From NCBI GenBank assembly GCA_905221605.1, contig CAJNDS010002194.1, positions 429,001 to 442,500 on the forward strand: 13,500 bases of DNA. The letters are read 5' to 3'. This document shows positions 7,074 through 12,252 of the stretch, piece after piece; position 1 is the first letter of the stretch; each line of letters starts with the position of its first letter. The notes below the pieces were generated by a model that was not told the DNA's origin, searched no databases, and worked only from the letters and a program-made list of their open reading frames with translations. A program made the position numbers and the translations under genes. Source of the DNA: Symbiodinium natans (Eukaryota > Sar > Dinophyceae > Suessiales > Symbiodiniaceae).

Positions 7074-10000
7074 GCCGATATGACTGCCGAATTTTAGGGC
7101 TCCAGGGCGTTTTAGGGTTCACGGGGTGTGGTTTAGGGTTGAGGGTTTAGGGTGGATGTAAGGGGCTAGATGAACAGGGTAGGCTGGTTCGGGGTATGCT
7201 ACGGGCATGTTTTGAGATGTATGTGTGTGTGTTCGGCTTCAATCAGGAAAGCCACCCGCCACCCCAAGGCTACGGCAAGGCGGTTTAAGGTTCATTGGAT
7301 GCTTAATGAAGGGTTCAGGTCAGCAACCGCAATCCGAAATCCCCTTACGATTTTTGGCGAACTCCAGAACACATCTAAACGCTGCTGTGGGGTTTTGCTG
7401 GCAGTAGTGCCTTTGGCAGCCTTTCGAACCCGTTGGAGCCCGAAGTTTATTAAACCCTAAACCCTAAACCCTGAGCCCGAAACCCTAAACCCTAAACCCT
7501 AAACCCTAAACCCTTGGGGTTCAGGATCAAGGCATGTCGGCAGTTCCAAGCCCCAAGCCCCAAACTTACAGCATCCGCCTGCGTCCACGAATTTGTGGCC
7601 ATCGCAAGGGTGAAATCCTCATCTGGCGAGCCTACAAGGCATGTTTGCCGAGGTTAAGGGTTCAGGGTTCTCTCAGAGGTTAAACCCTACACCCTAAACC
7701 CTAAGCAAGTTGGGAGAGTAGGGGACATCTGTGGTAATAGCAAAGCTGGTATGAACCAAACCTCCGGCGGGCGGAGCCAAAACCTCGTCCTAAGCCCTAA
7801 ACCCCTAGACCCTATGACACTTTAAGTAGGGCTAAGGTGGAGTCAGGCTTAGGGCAGGGCTAAGGTGGAGTCAGGCTTCGGGCTTCGGATTCTGGATTTT
7901 CGACTGCCGGCATGATCCGAAAGTTGAGGCTCTGTGATTGTTCAGACAAACTACCTCGTTTTGATGGGTTTCTGTTTTTGCTTTGGATCTTTTTTTTCTT
8001 TTTTTTTGGGGGGGGTTCGTCCGGCTTCGCGATGAGAAGGCAAGGGGTAGCGGCTCAGGGCAACTTGTCATTTAGGGCTGTGCCCAAACAAATCTCGAAA
8101 ATCAACTTGGCACTGATACAAAGAAGCAAGAAAAGCCCTAAAGCCGCGCGACTTTTGAGGGACCCGGCTAGTTTTGGGTTTGGTTTTCAGGGCTTAGGGT
8201 TCAGGGGTGAGTTCAGACCCAACAGACTACTTCTCACTGTGATGCATCGCGTGTTTAAATTGGGGGGGGGGGGGGGTTACGATATTCGGGGTACCTTTTT
8301 GGGGTCCTCATTATAAGGGGTTCCTGCTATTTGGGCCCTAAACCCTAAACCCTAAACCCTTGTGAAAACCCTAAACCCTAAACCCTAAAACCTAAACCCT
8401 AAACCCTAAACCCTAAACCCCCATGTAGGTATCGGCGGAGCCAGGGCTTGTGCAAAGAAGCCCATGGCCCTCGCAAAAGGGACTTCACACCCTGAGCCCA
8501 TCGCTGAACCCTAAACCCCCAACCCTACACCCTACACCCTAAACCCTAAACCCTAAACCCTAAACCCAAAACCCCCAACCCTAAACCCTGAACCCTAAAC
8601 CCTGAGCCCATAAGCCTCAAACCTTCAACCTCAATGAACAAGCCTCAAGTCCCGACAAGCCCATGAGCAGCCTAAGACCCCCCTAAACCCTAAACCCTAA
8701 ACCCTGAACCCTGAACCCTGAACCCTGAACCCTGAACCCTAAACCCTATCTTCCCTAAACCCTAAACCCTAACCCTAAGATCCTAAGAGCCTAAGGTCCT
8801 AGGGCCTAAGAAGCTGGAACCTGAGCACTTGCCATGCACCTCAGACCCTATACTACCATTTGCTTAAGAACCCCTCAAAAAACAAAAAACATATGTATGT
8901 ATGTATGTATGTATGCATGTATGTATAAATAAATAAATAAAGAAATAAAGAAATAAAGAAGTAAATAAATAAGTATTATATATATATATGTATATGTACA
9001 CATTCTTCCTTATGAGGGCAACATAGGGATTGTTATCTGGGGTTTTTTGGGGCTTCTTCAGCGGATGGTAGTGTAACCCCGTGTCACACCCTCTGCGCTC
9101 CTTTCGCAGGCCCTAACCCCGTAAGCCTGCAACCCGACAACCGCCGGAATCCCTAAACCCTAAACCCTAAACCCAAAACCCCCAACCCTAAACCCTGAAC
9201 CCTAAACCCTGAGCCCATAAGCCTCAAACCTTCAACCTCAATGAACAAGCCTCAAGTCCCGACAAGCCCACGAGCAGCCTAAGACCCCCCTAAACCCTAA
9301 ACCCTAAACCCTGAACCCTGAACCCTGAACCCTGAACCCTGAACCCTGAACCCTAAACCCTATCTTCCCTAAACCCTAAACCCTAACCCTAAGATCCTAA
9401 GAGCCTAAGGTCCTAGGGCCTAAGAAGCTGGAACCTGAGCACTTGCCATGCACCTCAGACCCTATACTACCATTTGCTTAAGAACCCCTCAAAAAACAAA
9501 AAACATATGTATGTATGTATGTATGTATGCATGTATGTATAAATAAATAAATAAAGAAATAAAGAAATAAAGAAATAAAGAAATAAAGAAGTAAATAAAT
9601 AAGTATTATATATATATATGTATATGTACACATTCTTCCTTATGAGGGCAACATAGGGATTGTTATCTGGGGTTTTTTGGGGCTTCTTCAGCGGATGGTA
9701 GTGTAACCCCGTGTCACACCCTCTGCGCTCCTTTCGCAGGCCCTAACCCCGTAAGCCTGCAACCCGACAACCGCCGGAATCCCTAAACCCTAAACCCTAA
9801 ACCCTAAACCCTAAACCCTAAACCCTAAACCCTAAACCCTAAACCCTAAACCCTAAACCCTAAACCCTAAACCCTAAACCCAAACCCTAAACCCTAAACC
9901 CTGAAAGGATAATGTGACCAGAGCCGACTGGACACTTTTCTGCGGCCAAGTCGTAGCTGCAAAGGAGCCTTTAGGGTTTTGGGCTTAGCTAAACCCCCTC

Positions 10001-12210
10001 ACCCCTAGATCCTAAACCCTAAACCCTAAACCCTAAACCCTAACCCCTAGATCCTAAACCCTAAACCCTAAACCCTAAACCCTAAACCCTAGGGGCTAGG
10101 GAGGGAAGAGTCGGGCCTATAAGCAGGAAGCCCAGTGGAGTCTTTTGCAGGTTTTGGACTCCGCTTTACAACTAACCAAGTAAAAACAACAAGGGGGTTC
10201 AGGTTTGGGGTTTTGGGTTCCCTCATTTAACAACGGTTGCTGGGTTACCTGCTTGTAGGGCTGTGCGGATCTAGGACGAAGGAGTTATCGGCTTGGTGAT
10301 GCAAGCAGTAAAACCTGGACCTGAACCCCAAACCTGACAAGAAGTGAAGCCACGAGAAACCCGTTTTTTTTCTTTTTTCCGACTGGCCTCCCCGTTATTA
10401 TGCTAGCTTGGGTGTATGCCTACTGGCACGGAAGAGGGTTTAACTGGGCTTTCCGGGTCTTTGGGTGCTTCTGAGCTTCGCGTGTTCGAGTGTTCGAGCT
10501 AGAGAATGCCAAGAGCTTCTCAGCTGGTGCTAGGGTTGAGGGTTGGGGTTGCGGGCTTTAGGCGCTGTCAACTTCGCTTGCGTCTTCCTCCTGCGCAGGA
10601 GACCAGGGATAAGCCTGTTGTGAGCATTAATGGCTCCCACTTCCTGTACATAACGCAGGCTCGTTGCACTCAGTGTGGGATGGGGCCGTGGGGAGGGGGG
10701 AGGTACCAGGACTTTCGACCCCGTTTCACGCATGCCAAGGTTGCATTTTGGGGAACACTGGTCAGACTTCTCACGTGCCAAGCCATAAACTAAAACCTAA
10801 ACCCTATAGACTCTATAGACCCTAAACCCCTTAAGAAACTTGAAAGGATAGCTCCAGCATTTCGGCCCCAGAATGCGATCAATCATCGTGGAGAGTTGTG
10901 GGTCAAGGACTGTGCAGACTCCTGTGATGAGTCGGCAAAGAACACTCTGGCCCTTAGAACTTCGGGTTTTGTTTGGGGTTTAGAGGGGTTTCAGGGTTTA
11001 ATGGGGTTATTGGAGTTTCACGTTCGGGGTTAAGGGTGTAGGTTTTGGAACTCTAAACCCTAAACCCTAAACCCCTAAACCCCTAAACCCCTAAACCCCT
11101 ACACCCCTAAACCCCTAAACCCCTACACCCCTAAACCCCTAGACCCTAGGGTTCTCATGATTGCCGCAGCGCAGGGCGACATCGTCCTTGTCGCGTGTAG
11201 CAAAGACAACGTGAACGTGATGCTCGCGGGCTGGCCAAGCGTGTTGGGGTTTAGGGGTTTGGGGGTTTAGGGGTTTAGGGGTTTAGGGGTTTAGGGGTTT
11301 TAGGGGTTTTAGGGGTTTTAGGGGTTTTAGGGGCTTTAAGGGGTTTAGGGGGTTTAGGGGTTTAGGGGTTTAGGGGTTTAGGGGTTTAGGGGTTTAGGGG
11401 TTTAGGGGTTAGGGGGTTAGGGGGTTTAGAACTATTTGGGGTTGATGTGGCTTTGTGGGTGCTCGGACCCTGGTTTGGGGTCTCAGAAGTCTTCCACATG
11501 ACATCCTGGGCGCCCTGAAGAACCTAAACTCTCAACCCACTCTGAACGCGCAATAGGGTTCAGTGTTTAAGGTACATCCTAAATCCTCTAAATAGTTTTG
11601 GGGTGTCTGGGGGTCTAGGGTGGGGGGATTCCGTAAATACCCCTCATCACCCGACCCATCCGAATCCACCCTAATAGCTTCCTAAATACCCCTGAGCATC
11701 CGACATGTCCTATAGCCACCCAACCACCTTCTGCCTCAACCTCCTCAACCCCGAAATCTCGAAGCTCCTTCTGCGCTATGCCCCTGAAACCCTAAACCCT
11801 AGAATCCTAAACCCTAAAACCGTAGACCATAAATCCGGAGAAAAATACACCTAAAACCCTAAACCCGATATCCGGAATTCCTAAACCCTAAAGCCCTGAA
11901 ACCCCAAAACCCTAAAACCCTAAAACCCTAAAACCCTAAAACCCTGAACCCTAAACCCGAAAACCCTAAAACCCTAAACCCCAAAGCCCTCAGACCCTAA
12001 AACCCTAAGACCCTAAGACCCTAAACCCCTGAAACCCTAAAACCCTCAACTCGCCCAGGTGCTGAAGTTGCTCCATAAAATGGTTGACCTGTTCAAGGTG
12101 AGCCTTGGGTTCGACCCCACTTTTTAAAGTTTCTCTTTTTTTTTGTGTTTTATTATTCTTCTTTTTACTTTGATTATTATTAGTGTTATTACTATTATTA
12201 TCTTCTTTTT

Positions 12211-12252
<42 letters not shown>

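Larger units (their letters stand above)
7074..7608 (+). other. Intron 1 (GC-AG, 535 nt)
   Basis: It begins gccgat and ends gcaag, phase 0. TTTAGGG-like sequence lies near the 5' end (about 7085-7152) and CCCTAAA units near the 3' end (7452-7514), so the two parts are complementary in the transcript. The middle (7170-7450) is non-repetitive and has open frames of 60-96 codons that cannot belong to the spliced message. Confidence 0.75.
7639..9907 (+). other. Intron 2 (GC-AG, 2269 nt), with nested duplication
   Basis: It begins gcatgt and ends gaaag, phase 0. It contains short TTAAGGG/TTCAGGG pieces after the donor, CCCTAAA blocks (7681-7705, 8336-8420, 8507-8605), a run of 15 G (8262-8276), the 607/630-bp tandem duplication, and 14 perfect CCCTAAA units (9781-9878) just before the acceptor. 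No coding sequence belonging to the mu gene is expected or seen here, since exons 2 and 3 join without a gap. Confidence 0.75.
11226..12058 (+). other. Intron 5 (GC-AG, 833 nt), complementary repeat ends
   Basis: It begins gcgggc and ends cgcccag, phase 0. A TTTAGGGG-type array (11246-11430) starts 20 bases after the donor, and CCCTAAA/CCCTAAAA repeats (11788-12048) end about 10 bases before the acceptor. The middle (11435-11780) is non-repetitive. This is the clearest intron whose two ends could pair. Confidence 0.75.

Noticed and set aside
8881-9630. CRISPR-like regular repeats
   Set aside because: The repeats are simple microsatellites and a tandem duplication, with no unique spacers of constant length.
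9781-9903. A chromosome end (true telomere)
   Set aside because: Arrays occur in both orientations throughout, with single-copy sequence and exons on both sides, so they are internal.
10506-10793. 95-codon ORF around exon 4
   Set aside because: Only 10599-10658 matches a mu chain; the flanks are intron sequence ending in or near telomere-like repeats.
10842-10960. Open, coding-looking stretch in intron 4 (NAINHRGELWVKDC and onward)
   Set aside because: It lies between exons 4 and 5, which join at the exact family length; no clear donor follows it.
12104-12118. GGTTCGACCCC resembling a tRNA T-arm / B box followed by a T run
   Set aside because: No acceptor, D or anticodon arm upstream; that space is exon 6 and its donor.
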